DNA of 64,000 nucleotides from Siphonodentalium dalli (lineage: Eukaryota > Mollusca > Scaphopoda > Gadilida > Siphonodentaliidae), in the NCBI GenBank assembly GCA_032622095.1, contig CP136063.1, positions 211,439,982-211,503,981 on the forward strand. Reading direction: 5' to 3'. Shown piece after piece: positions 63,776-64,000 of the stretch. The translations under genes and the position numbers were made by a program. Numbering within the stretch: the stretch's first letter is position 1; every line of letters begins with the position of its first letter. A model generated the notes under the pieces. The model made no database searches. It saw only the letters and a program-made list of their open reading frames with translations, and was not told where the DNA came from.

Positions 63776-64000
63776 TCTAACTTCTAAGTCAACATTATAC
63801 ACACTAAATCCAAAGTAGTAAAAATTGGATAGCAAAAAATATTTACCTATTGTTATATTAGTCCCAGCCATTTTACATTGGAAATATTCCCACCCGCGGA
63901 AGTTTTTCATGTGACTGAATAGTATTTAAATAATGTCCTATTCAGATTGTTTCCTGATTCATCCTACCCAAAGTAGTTAAAATATTTTGGGTAGTTAAAT

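Noticed and set aside
1-64000. Search for tRNA, rRNA, CRISPR or viral-like genes
   Set aside because: No cloverleaf with A and B boxes, no rRNA-like block, no spacer-repeat array and no viral or retroelement protein motif was recognised by eye.

Overview
This is animal nuclear DNA: AT-rich, intron-dominated and crowded with foldback and tandem repeats. The one gene I can reconstruct is an otopetrin (OTOP proton channel family) on the minus strand. It runs from about 54.9 kb (first exon) down to its stop codon at 3,733. Repeat style and exon structure suggest a marine invertebrate, perhaps a mollusc. That placement is a guess; the metazoan assignment is solid.

The shared channel core lies in five exons: 18,261-18,381, 17,502-17,829, 10,661-10,821, 5,309-5,453 and 3,733-4,622. 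Their splice phases agree at every junction (entry phase 2, then 0, 1, 0, 1). Together they give about 548 residues with twelve hydrophobic segments and the family's closing Phe-Arg-Phe-His-Ser motif. Upstream are several possible 5' coding exons: 43,851-44,530, 48,752-49,414, 51,296-51,363, 54,706-54,944 and, weakly, 62,514-62,566. All leave two bases of a codon at their donor, so each can splice to the same core exon. They would give one channel with very different cytoplasmic N-termini: a 226-residue Pro/Glu/Lys-rich tail, a 79-residue Pro/Lys/Ser tail, a 22-residue acidic tail, and one possible in-frame cassette. This modular 5' end is the most interesting gene-level feature.

Region by region: 1-3,732 is 3' flank or UTR with one double-hairpin MITE. 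5.4-10.6 kb is an intron with foldback elements, a local duplication, a 472-bp segment repeated identically at 11.4 kb, and a 30-bp tandem repeat. 10.8-17.5 kb is an intron with a 173-bp tandem array. 18.4-43.8 kb is the long first intron. It carries three more MITEs of the double-hairpin group, a 44-bp minisatellite of about 48 copies, microsatellites and homopolymer-G elements. 43.8-55 kb holds the alternative first exons. 55-64 kb is upstream flank with more MITEs. I see no RNA genes, no second confident protein gene and no CRISPR.

The main repeat is a roughly 398-bp non-coding TA-target MITE present in four nearly identical copies. It is built of two long hairpins that are inverted copies of each other. 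The same hairpin module also occurs between two unrelated sets of outer terminal repeats.
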